Of a stretch of DNA of 8,335 nt, positions 1-5,897 are shown one piece after another (positions within the stretch are counted from its first letter, which is position 1; each line of letters starts with the position of its first letter). A program made the translations under genes and the position numbers. A model generated the notes under the pieces. The model ran no database searches. It was not told the origin of the DNA and saw only the letters and a list, made by a program, of their open reading frames with translations. Source of the DNA: CAYMAZ01 sp964388575 (lineage in GTDB: Bacteria > Bacteroidota > Bacteroidia > Bacteroidales > DTU049). The stretch is from contig CAYMAZ010000061.1 of NCBI GenBank assembly GCA_964388575.1, positions 1 to 8,335 of the forward strand, read 5' to 3'.

Positions 1-137
1 AAGATCAGTATCGCTGCTGGGATGGCACATATAACGGCCGCCTTGCACCGCAGGGTGTGTATGTGTATCTGCTTAATGCCACTCTCAAAGACGGAACAAC
101 GGTGAACAGGGATGGGGTGATTATGTTGATCAGATAG
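1..137 (+). CDS. C-terminal end of a T9SS type B (gliding-motility-associated C-terminal domain) secreted protein, 5' truncated
   Basis: The frame beginning at base 3 is open from the window edge to a TAG at 135-137, giving 44 residues. It reads DQYRCWDGTYNGRLAP, then QGVYVYLLNA, and ends GVIMLIR. The pattern W-D-G-x-Y-N-G, P-x-G-V-Y-V-Y and a final short strand ending in L-I-R immediately before the stop is that of the gliding-motility-associated C-terminal domain, the type B T9SS sorting signal. In this class the domain directs export across the outer membrane, and the bulk of the protein lies upstream. Here everything but the sorting signal is outside the window, so the passenger function (often adhesin, PKD/Ig-repeat or other large surface protein) cannot be stated. 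The gene converges with the C10 protease gene across a 420-base gap. Confidence 0.85.
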   Translation, partial: DQYRCWDGTYNGRLAPQGVYVYLLNATLKDGTTVNRDGVIMLIR

Positions 138-276
138 ATGGGAATTGCTTTGGGGGCTGGGGTTTTTTATTGGAAATTGTAAAATGTAAATCTTAAATTT
201 AAAATTTTTGCCGTTGGCATAAATGCTTTTGGAATAGCTGATTTTTTTAATTTGATCGGATTTTAGGGAGCCGGGT

Positions 277-349
277 GTTTTTGTCAAAAAATTTGCAGAT
301 TGGGTTGCTTTGCCTGGAAATCTGCATTGGCAAATTTTGCGCCAAAAAC
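277..349. repeat. Long imperfect inverted repeat (three nested arms)
   Basis: Three arm pairs nest in order. GTTTTTG at 277-283 matches CAAAAAC at 343-349. AAAATTTGC at 288-296 matches GCAAATTTT at 330-338. GCAGATT at 295-301 matches AATCTGC at 319-325, sharing its GC with the middle arm. They are separated by small internal loops (TCAA against GCGC) and a 17-base terminal loop. All pairings within arms are perfect Watson-Crick. As RNA this would fold on either strand. It may be a small non-autonomous repeat, a bidirectional terminator for the two convergent genes, or part of a larger repeat with the hairpins that follow. Confidence 0.6.
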
Positions 350-370
350 CAGTTGTGTGGATGTTTTAGT

Positions 371-416
371 CCCCGCGCTTCGCACGGGGTTACCAATATG
401 AGACCCTTACAGGGTC
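371..416. repeat. Twin GC-rich hairpins, probable dispersed intergenic repeat
   Basis: The first hairpin, 371-389, has CCCCG pairing with CGGGG, a C-A mismatch, then GC pairing with GC around a TTC loop. The second, 402-416, is a perfect 5-bp stem GACCC/GGGTC with loop TTACA. They are 12 bases apart. No long T run follows directly, so this is not a classical intrinsic terminator. The compact, GC-rich pair in an otherwise AT-rich spacer resembles repetitive extragenic elements. I recall similar CCCCGCGCTTCGCACGGGG-type units from Bacteroidota genomes, but copy number cannot be checked in this window. Confidence 0.5.
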
Positions 417-557
417 AGCAAGTGAGTTTTAAATTTTTCCAGAGTTCGCTATATTGAATATGTTCTATTTGATTTTTGCTATTTTCTATGTATAGCTCTG
501 GTCATTACGTGAAGTCTATCTCAAAATTTGTTCAGTGGGTCGTTTTGAAAATGTTGC

Positions 558-2018
558 TTACTCAATCACAATTTTTCCGCGTTCTGTAATTTCGTTGTTG
601 TCAGAGAGATTGTAAAAATATATGCCGCCGGAAAGGTCTTTTATTATTATTTGAAATTCAGCAGTATTTGATACTTCAAGTGACTTTACTTTTCTGCTGT
701 TGATGTCAAACAGATGGAAACTGAGCTGATTGTCAGGGAAACCGCTCAGAGAGACTGTCAGTAGATCAGAAGCAGGATTGGGAAATATGGAAACTGAGCA
801 CTTCTGAAGGTTTTCTGGCTGAATGCCAGTGTAATCAGTTGGAATAATGTCGAGAACGATTCCTTCAACTACTGTGAGTCCGTAAGGAATTTCATCCGGC
901 AGAAGATACCAGCCGTTGTATGTTCCGCCCCACCCGAAATTGATGTGATAATAGTCATCTGTGTTGTATCCGTCAACCACGACATTATGTCCCATGCTCC
1001 ACAAAGAGTCGACCACTGCAAGATGTGCAGGCAATGTGTCTTTCATGTTTTGTTTCAGTCTTTCATACAGGTCAGTGTCATTTTCATCAAGTAATGAACC
1101 CGTTGAAAATCCAAATCTCACATAGGCATCATATGCCTGACTGACCCCAAATGTTCCTGATGCCTGTGATGTGAATACCTGCTTGCATGCAACTCCGCAG
1201 GCAAATGTGAGCGCGGCTTTGTCGTGATCACTGAGTTGGGTGCCGTTGAAATAGTGTGTATTTAAAGTGTCGAGTGCTTCGTTCAATTCTGAGTAAGACG
1301 GAAATCCATGTGTGAGATGATCATCGTCAATCCAGTATTGCCTGCCAGCATAACTGTGATAATAGTCGTCGGTGTCGTCGAATTGGGTTTTGTTGGTGGT
1401 TTTGTGAAAATTTAAAATCTGTGCCATAGCAACGGCAGGACAACCTGCGATGCTTCGCTGTGAAGTGACTGGATCGATGGGGCAATAAAGATTGTAGGGT
1501 GCATTTTGTGTCCAGTTTGTTTTCAGCCAGCCATCACTATCGGCAGGCCATTGCTCAAGGGTTTGTTTATCATATTCGCTGTTTTCTGAACTGAGTATCA
1601 GCGACCATTGATTATGATGCTTTTCTGCACAGGAATTTTCAGGTGTATCAGCAAATGACATTCTGTTTATGATGTCAGCCCACAGCATTGAAAACAGGGG
1701 ATTATGATTGCTGAATTCACCAAAGTTGCTTTCGGCTGAATAGGCCAGAACGGGTGGGAGGGAGCGCGAAGCAGAAACAATTATATATCCGGTGGGCACA
1801 AGGTCGAAAACATAAGCAAGCATTTGATCATTGTTGTATATGATACGAGGGTTTTCAGTAATGTGTGAACCGGATTTGCTCAGCCGGGGCATTATGTGTT
1901 CTGCAGCAACGCAAGCTTCAGAAAGTGAAATGCTAAGCTGGCCGGTTAGTGCACATACTGATCCGTTTGCGAAGCAGAGCACAGATATAAACAACGAATA
2001 AACAATGATTTTTTTCAT
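558..2018 (-). CDS. Secreted C10-family (streptopain-like) cysteine protease with T9SS type A sorting domain
   Basis: The protein has 486 residues. Residues 1-23 are a signal peptide (KK, hydrophobic core, cleavage likely after V-C-A). Residues about 27-155 form a Spi_C10-type inhibitory propeptide; the segment around 68-93, including FDLVPTGYIIVSASRSLPPV, is typical. The peptidase C10 domain spans about 160-395. The nucleophile is C193 in AGCPAVAMAQ, the catalytic histidine is H344 in MGHNVVVDGY, and N360 follows in HINFGWGG; the 16-residue His-Asn spacing equals that of SpeB. The tail 405-486 is a T9SS type A domain with FPNPASD, GGIYFYNL and a final GKIVIE. Expected role: a zymogen exported via Sec and T9SS, then anchored at the surface or released, degrading extracellular protein. 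All catalytic residues are present. It lies 30 bases downstream of the RseC-like gene with no TAnnTTTG element evident between, so co-transcription is likely. The natural substrate is unknown. Confidence 0.93.
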   Translation of the reverse strand: MKKIIVYSLFISVLCFANGSVCALTGQLSISLSEACVAAEHIMPRLSKSGSHITENPRIIYNNDQMLAYVFDLVPTGYIIVSASRSLPPVLAYSAESNFGEFSNHNPLFSMLWADIINRMSFADTPENSCAEKHHNQWSLILSSENSEYDKQTLEQWPADSDGWLKTNWTQNAPYNLYCPIDPVTSQRSIAGCPAVAMAQILNFHKTTNKTQFDDTDDYYHSYAGRQYWIDDDHLTHGFPSYSELNEALDTLNTHYFNGTQLSDHDKAALTFACGVACKQVFTSQASGTFGVSQAYDAYVRFGFSTGSLLDENDTDLYERLKQNMKDTLPAHLAVVDSLWSMGHNVVVDGYNTDDYYHINFGWGGTYNGWYLLPDEIPYGLTVVEGIVLDIIPTDYTGIQPENLQKCSVSIFPNPASDLLTVSLSGFPDNQLSFHLFDINSRKVKSLEVSNTAEFQIIIKDLSGGIYFYNLSDNNEITERGKIVIE

Positions 2019-2048
2019 TTTGCCTTGTATTTGATAAAAAATTCACGA

Positions 2049-2471
2049 TCAAAGTTTTATGAGACTGAAAGTGAAGTGTTTTCTGATTTTATCTTTCAGT
2101 AAGTATAATCCCAAATAATAGGCAGCAATGGCTCCAAGAGTGACAAGAGCAGCCATTCCTTCATGCCGGGTCAGAGCAAAGGTTGTAAACAGGGCAATGA
2201 GCAAAACAACCACAGGAAGAATGTAGCCAAGGACGAGTGCCTGCATGCCGAGTGACTCCCTGATGATCACATTCACCATGTCTCCGGGAACAATGTCAGG
2301 ATACTGTGATGAAGGGATCTCAATCACTTTATCACTTTTTCCGAATGCTGTGCAATACCCTTTGGCATGACATGACGCGCAGGCAGAAACAACTTCAATG
2401 TCAACATAAATGATGCCGCCTTTAATTTTGCTGACAATGCCGGGATGCTCGAGAGTGGATTGAGATTTCAT
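2049..2471 (-). CDS. rseC: RseC/SoxR-reducing-system family integral membrane protein
   Basis: The product has 140 residues. The N-terminal soluble part (1-72) carries a C-x2-C-x5-C cluster at C31, C34 and C40 (SACASCHAKGYC), as in E. coli RseC (CSSCASRAGC). Two hydrophobic helices follow at about 76-100 and 105-124, with the tail ending in basic KDKIRKHF. Length and architecture match the SoxR reducing system RseC family. In E. coli the protein works with the Rsx/Rnf complex to reduce SoxR, and also affects RseA/SigmaE. In Bacteroidota, family members are typically encoded just before rnfB (known context). Here the next gene on the strand is a secreted protease instead, so the partner is uncertain. 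The cysteines could bind a cluster or metal. The ATG is preceded by a TAnnTTTG element at 2495-2488, giving a leader of roughly ten bases. The name is by family; the function is inferred. Confidence 0.88.
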   Translation of the reverse strand: MKSQSTLEHPGIVSKIKGGIIYVDIEVVSACASCHAKGYCTAFGKSDKVIEIPSSQYPDIVPGDMVNVIIRESLGMQALVLGYILPVVVLLIALFTTFALTRHEGMAALVTLGAIAAYYLGLYLLKDKIRKHFTFSLIKL

Positions 2472-2487
2472 GTGTTTGAACTTCCTG

Positions 2488-2495
2488 CAAATGTA
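2488..2495 (-). promoter_or_regulatory. Bacteroidota -7 promoter element for the RseC-like gene
   Basis: The minus strand reads TACATTTG, matching the TAnnTTTG consensus, 16 bases before the ATG. A start about 7 bases downstream would leave a very short leader. I see no good -33 TTG at the usual spacing, so strength is uncertain. This promoter would also serve the downstream protease gene. Confidence 0.5.
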
Positions 2496-2672
2496 TAAAG
2501 TTTTTTTGAAGGGGAATTATTTGAATGATGTTTTGGGCTATTGAATACAACTTCATGATTTAAACTTAGAGTTCATATAATTTATTTGAGATTCCGTAAA
2601 TTTTGATTTGAACTGAAGAGATTGAATGGTGACGTCAATAAATTGTATGCTCCCACACTTCATAAAGTTTCG
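2496..2672. other. Divergent regulatory region between RseC-like and SulP genes
   Basis: This AT-rich spacer separates the two -7 elements. It contains an 8-base perfect palindrome TGACGTCA at 2630-2637 set inside ATTGA/TCAAT arms (2621-2625 and 2635-2639). Apart from these short symmetries I see no riboswitch-like structure, RNA gene or open frame of interest. It is a plausible place for regulator binding, but nothing identifies the regulator. Confidence 0.4.
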
Positions 2673-2680
2673 TACTTTTG
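2673..2680 (+). promoter_or_regulatory. Bacteroidota -7 promoter element for the SulP transporter
   Basis: TACTTTTG matches TAnnTTTG and lies 18 bases before the SulP ATG at 2699. The predicted start near 2687 leaves a leader of about 12 bases. The nearest upstream TTG (2643-2645) is 27 bases away, longer than the usual spacing of about 19-20, so the -33 half is weak. Confidence 0.5.
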
Positions 2681-2698
2681 CCGTGCAAATGAAAAGTT

Positions 2699-4372
2699 AT
2701 GAAACCCAAACGATTGTTAATTAGTGAGTTCAGGCCTAAACTTCTGACATCACTGAAAAGCTACAACAGAAAAACATTCGTATCTGATCTGATTGCAGGG
2801 CTGATTGTTGGAGTTGTGGCTTTGCCCTTGTCAATTGCTTTTGCCATTGCATCGGGTGTTTCTCCCGAAAGGGGGATCATCACCGCCATCATTGCCGGAT
2901 TTCTGATTTCTGCCCTGGGAGGCAGTAAAGTGCAGATCGGTGGCCCCACAGGCGCTTTTATCGTTATTATTTATGGCATTGTTGAACAGTTCGGCGTGAA
3001 CGGCCTGATCATAGCCACACTCATGTCCGGCATTATGCTTTTTCTGATGGGACTGTTCAGGATGGGGACCATTATCAAGTTTATGCCATATCCCATCGTT
3101 GTTGGTTTTACCAGCGGCATTGCAGTCGTCATTTTTTCATCACAGATTCAGGATATGTTCGGGCTTTCAATCTCAGAAGCCGTGCCTTCAAATTTCATTG
3201 AAAAGCTGATCTTTCTTTCAGGATATTTTCATTCGGTCAACTGGTATGCACTTGGCATTACAATATTCACCATCATCTGCATTATTCTGATTCCCAGGGT
3301 CAACAAGAGAATACCCGGAACACTTGTGGCACTGATCATTGCCACACTTGTTGTTCATTTTGCAGGCATTCCCGTTGAAACCATTGGCAGCAGGTTTGGT
3401 GAAATTCCCAATACAATCCCGGCACCAGTCATTCCGATCATTGATTATGCAACAATTCGCATGCTGCTCATTCCTGCTTTTACCATTGCCATGCTCGGTG
3501 CCATTGAATCACTGCTTTCGGCCATGGTTGCCGACGGGACAATCGGCGGAAACCACCGCTCCAATACTGAACTGATGGGGCAGGGGATTGCCAACATTAT
3601 CACACCAATATTTGGCGGAATTCCTGCTACCGGTGCCATTGCCCGCACAATGACAAATATCCGTAACGGTGGAAAAACACCTGTCGCCGGAATCATCCAT
3701 GCCATTGTTCTGCTGGCAATCCTGTTGTTTTTCGGAAGTCAGGCAAAACTCATTCCGCTCAGTTGCCTAGCAGGAATTCTTGCAGTTGTAGCATACAACA
3801 TGAGCGAATGGCGTTCATTTAAGAAACTTTTGCGAAACACTAAACTTGAAGTCGCTGTACTTCTCACGACCTTTTCTCTGACAGTTCTGGTTGATCTGAC
3901 AATTGCCATATTATTCGGGATCATTTTGGCATTTGTTCTCTTCATGAAACGTGTCATTGAAACAACGAATATTGATGTACTGCAGATTGAAGTTGAAAAT
4001 GAAAATAAATTCAGTGATACTCCGGTACTGAAAATTCCGGATGGAGTGCAGGTGTTCGAAATGCGTGGGCCGTTCTTTTTTGGTGTAGCAAATATCTTTG
4101 ACGAGATTGACCGTGAAGTTTCGGGAAAACCGAAAGTTCTTGTAGTCAGGTTCAGAAGGGTTCCTTTTATTGATTCTACTGCAATCAATAATCTGAAAAG
4201 TTTCATTGAAAAGAAGAAAAAAAGCGGTATTCAGATTGTTATGTCGCACGTAGTACCTACTGTTTATTTGGAGTTTGAAAAGAACGGTCTGACTGAATTG
4301 ATCGGAAAAGAAAATTTCTGCCCGGAAATTGAATCAGCACTGAATAGAGCAGGAGAAATTGCCGGAAAGTAA
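2699..4372 (+). CDS. SulP/SLC26-family anion transporter with C-terminal STAS domain
   Basis: The protein has 557 residues and begins at the first ATG after an in-frame stop at 2690-2692. Residues about 30-418 are strongly hydrophobic and fit the 14-helix SLC26/SulP fold in the inner membrane. Family marks are VALPLSIAFAIASG (40-53), QIGGPTGAF (79-87), GAIESLLSA with E270 (267-275) and GGIPATGAIARTMTNIR (306-322). Residues about 440-550 are a cytoplasmic STAS domain with a VQVFEMRGPFFFG start and an IDST site (491-494) at the loop that is phosphorylatable in anti-sigma-antagonist relatives. SulP proteins move sulfate, bicarbonate, dicarboxylates or other anions, usually with H+ or Na+. The sequence does not settle which. 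No carbonic anhydrase domain or sulfate-assimilation gene is nearby to guide the choice. It converges with the porin gene. Confidence 0.93.
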   Translation: MKPKRLLISEFRPKLLTSLKSYNRKTFVSDLIAGLIVGVVALPLSIAFAIASGVSPERGIITAIIAGFLISALGGSKVQIGGPTGAFIVIIYGIVEQFGVNGLIIATLMSGIMLFLMGLFRMGTIIKFMPYPIVVGFTSGIAVVIFSSQIQDMFGLSISEAVPSNFIEKLIFLSGYFHSVNWYALGITIFTIICIILIPRVNKRIPGTLVALIIATLVVHFAGIPVETIGSRFGEIPNTIPAPVIPIIDYATIRMLLIPAFTIAMLGAIESLLSAMVADGTIGGNHRSNTELMGQGIANIITPIFGGIPATGAIARTMTNIRNGGKTPVAGIIHAIVLLAILLFFGSQAKLIPLSCLAGILAVVAYNMSEWRSFKKLLRNTKLEVAVLLTTFSLTVLVDLTIAILFGIILAFVLFMKRVIETTNIDVLQIEVENENKFSDTPVLKIPDGVQVFEMRGPFFFGVANIFDEIDREVSGKPKVLVVRFRRVPFIDSTAINNLKSFIEKKKKSGIQIVMSHVVPTVYLEFEKNGLTELIGKENFCPEIESALNRAGEIAGK

Positions 4373-4390
4373 TATTTGGTTTATAATCTC

Positions 4391-4438
4391 TGAGTCCTCT
4401 TTTTTACGACAGATGGATTCTTCGTGTCCTCTGTGGTT
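4391..4438. repeat. Short sequence resembling the widespread CACAGAGGACACGAAG-type intergenic repeat
   Basis: Between the converging SulP and porin genes, the plus strand reads TTCGTGTCCTCTGTGG at 4421-4436; the complement is CCACAGAGGACACGAA. The heptamer GTCCTCT occurs twice, at 4394-4400 and 4426-4432. I recall closely similar sequences scattered in intergenic regions of many unrelated bacterial genomes and metagenome assemblies, which is why I flag it as a repeat; copy number is not visible here. The stretch also contains TCTTTTTTA, but there is no strong stem before it, so termination by this site is doubtful. Confidence 0.5.
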
Positions 4439-4444
4439 AGATAA

Positions 4445-5710
4445 TCAGAAATTATAAATAAATGCAAGTAATCCCCGGACATTTGATACCTCTTCTGAGG
4501 CAGTGAATTTCCCCATATCATCAATATCTGAAGGTTTACCATATGCTGCGGTTGTGTACTCAACTTCCAGGGCAATTGTCGTTTTTCCCTGTTTAAATGC
4601 AATTCTTGGAGATATCCTGTACACATATTCGATGTTGCTGCCTCGTGCAAACACATTTCCGGTTCCAGTCATCATCTGATCCGAGGTTCCGAGGTTTTTT
4701 GTGTATCCTGCAAATATTCCTGCCTGAAGTTTTTCTGCTGAATAGTATACTTCTGTCCACAACGTACCGGTGTTAAAATTGGTGTATTCCCTCTTTCCGG
4801 TCAGTGTATCATAGGAATCAAATTTCACGGCATATCCTCCGATCCCAGTAATATCGTGTGCATTCTGAGCAAGGATTGCCTGTAGTTTCCAGGTGAATTT
4901 ATCAAATACGAGTTTTGAATATGCTGTTGCGGACATGCTGCTGATCGAAGTGTTGGTTTTGTGACCAAGATTGGTTTGAATTTCCGGGACAAGGGTTTTG
5001 TGATCCCAGCCTGCGCCGAACACATTTTTTGTCTCAGCAGGCGAATAACTCATCTGGAAGTTCACAGCAGGAATGGCGGCATTTCTCATATAGATGCTGC
5101 TTGCGCCGGCAGGGCCTGTGCTCGTAAAATCACGCTGGGTGTATGCTGTGAGAGAAGCAGAGAAATTGCCCATGTTTCTTGTGTACCTGAGTTGTGGATT
5201 TCTTGAAAATGGCTGAAAAGGTACGCCTGTGTTAAAAGAAATTACTTCAGGAAATGCCTGCGCCATAAACATTGGATTCCAGTATTGTCCGGCAAGAAGT
5301 TCGCAGTTCTCCCAGTTGAGTTTAACAAATGCATGCCTCAGCCTGAATCCGTTGATGTCTGATTCACTGTGGCCGAAAAACGCACCCTCGATCACACCCG
5401 AAGTTTTTGCTCCAAAAGCATCTGGTCCGGTGATTTTTCCGGTCAGACGGGACTGAATGGACAAAATATTGAACTGTGGACTGGCGTTGATGTCATCGCC
5501 GTTTGAATCTTCTTTTACATCTGCAGGATAAAGCATAAAATGCCCCTCGCGGATGGAAACTGTTTGTCGTGTGTCGAAGAATGCATCAGTCTTGACAAAT
5601 CCGCTGAATGAAATGCCGAATTTCTTTTCTTCTTCAGGCTTCTGTGCCAAAATAACAGAACTGCTCAGAATAAGCATAATTGAGCATACGAGTGTAATTT
5701 TTAACTTCAT
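4445..5710 (-). CDS. Outer-membrane beta-barrel protein, DcaP-like porin
   Basis: The protein has 421 residues. Residues 1-22 are a signal peptide with cleavage likely before QKPEEEKK. The mature part is made of alternating amphipathic strands rich in Gly, Tyr, Phe and Asn, and the chain ends FIYNF with a terminal Phe, the usual outer-membrane assembly signal of beta barrels. An early strand SGFVKTDAFFDTRQTVS (36-52) and a later NILSIQSRL region resemble DcaP-type porins, which take up small anionic solutes in Acinetobacter. That assignment rests on remembered similarity and is weaker than the barrel call. Length is in the range of 16-18-strand porins. It is convergent with the SulP transporter and divergent from hypF. 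Pairing with SulP as an outer/inner membrane uptake route is conceivable but they lie on opposite strands and are not an operon. Confidence 0.8.
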   Translation of the reverse strand: MKLKITLVCSIMLILSSSVILAQKPEEEKKFGISFSGFVKTDAFFDTRQTVSIREGHFMLYPADVKEDSNGDDINASPQFNILSIQSRLTGKITGPDAFGAKTSGVIEGAFFGHSESDINGFRLRHAFVKLNWENCELLAGQYWNPMFMAQAFPEVISFNTGVPFQPFSRNPQLRYTRNMGNFSASLTAYTQRDFTSTGPAGASSIYMRNAAIPAVNFQMSYSPAETKNVFGAGWDHKTLVPEIQTNLGHKTNTSISSMSATAYSKLVFDKFTWKLQAILAQNAHDITGIGGYAVKFDSYDTLTGKREYTNFNTGTLWTEVYYSAEKLQAGIFAGYTKNLGTSDQMMTGTGNVFARGSNIEYVYRISPRIAFKQGKTTIALEVEYTTAAYGKPSDIDDMGKFTASEEVSNVRGLLAFIYNF

Positions 5711-5749
5711 AAATTTAATATTTTAATGATTGTTAATGTTATTTTAATG

Positions 5750-5757
5750 CAAATATA
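5750..5757 (-). promoter_or_regulatory. Bacteroidota -7 promoter element for the porin, with upstream A tract
   Basis: The minus strand reads TATATTTG, a match to TAnnTTTG, 39 bases before the porin ATG, implying a leader of about 33 bases. A nine-base A tract (5779-5787 on the plus strand) flanked by AACTT/AAGTT sits just beyond the -33 position and could act as an UP-like element supporting high expression of a porin (inference). No clear -33 TTG is seen. Confidence 0.5.
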
Positions 5758-5812
5758 ATTTATTTCACTTATGAACTTAAAAAAAAAGTTGATTTTAAAT
5801 AAAACAATAATC

Positions 5813-5832
5813 AGTCAGACGATCATCTGACT
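5813..5832. promoter_or_regulatory. 20-base near-perfect palindrome, candidate operator between porin and hypF
   Basis: AGTCAGACGATCATCTGACT reads the same on both strands at 18 of 20 positions; only positions 8 and 13 break the symmetry. Seven perfect base pairs form the arms, and GATC is the centre. It is 41 bases upstream of the hypF -7 element and 56 bases upstream of the porin -7 element. Its position upstream of both promoters and its symmetry suit a dimeric regulator. I do not recognise the motif as a known site. It is not a terminator, since both flanking genes start here. Confidence 0.5.
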
Positions 5833-5872
5833 TAACTTCCTGGGATTGTGCCTGGGTGTTCCTGATTTTCAC

Positions 5873-5880
5873 TAAATTTG
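5873..5880 (+). promoter_or_regulatory. Bacteroidota -7 promoter element for hypF
   Basis: TAAATTTG matches TAnnTTTG and lies 17 bases before the ATG at 5898. A TTG at 5846-5848 is the nearest -33 candidate, but its 24-base spacer is longer than usual. The element falls inside the possible GTG-initiated extension from 5856, which argues that translation starts at 5898. Confidence 0.55.
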
Positions 5881-5897
5881 CATCTTCATTCAAAGAA

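Larger units (their letters stand above)
138..557. other. 420-base non-coding region between convergent genes, with structured repeat
   Basis: No credible gene lies here. The first 130 bases are AT-rich, with a run of T after GGGGCTGGGG near 160 but no stem to make it a clear terminator. From about 270 to 420 the sequence is rich in inverted repeats: a three-arm imperfect palindrome at 277-349 and two GC-rich hairpins at 371-389 and 402-416. Bases 420-557 are AT-rich and featureless to my eye. Both flanking genes end here, so the region probably provides transcription termination and also carries a dispersed repeat (inference). Confidence 0.6.

Noticed and set aside
371..416. Hairpins as intrinsic terminators
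   Set aside because: Neither stem is followed directly by a T tract on either strand, so the classical terminator pattern is lacking.
275..457. 60-codon plus-strand frame with several cysteines
   Set aside because: It starts with GTG, has no promoter element in front, and spans the inverted repeat and both hairpins, so its sequence is dictated by the repeat structure.
2630..2637. TGACGTCA palindrome as a defined regulator site
   Set aside because: An 8-base palindrome is common by chance, its flanks are not symmetric, and its known meaning is eukaryotic.
3739..4206. 155-codon frame antisense to the SulP gene
   Set aside because: Low-complexity Ser/Thr/Arg composition with no recognisable domain, fully inside a well-supported transporter gene.
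4381..4656. 91-codon minus-strand frame
   Set aside because: It lies mostly inside the porin gene in another frame and its end is translated from the repeat-like sequence at 4391-4438.
5856..5897. 14-residue N-terminal extension of HypF from a GTG
   Set aside because: The TAnnTTTG promoter element at 5873-5880 lies inside it, and HypF homologues begin at the acylphosphatase domain, which the ATG at 5898 fits.
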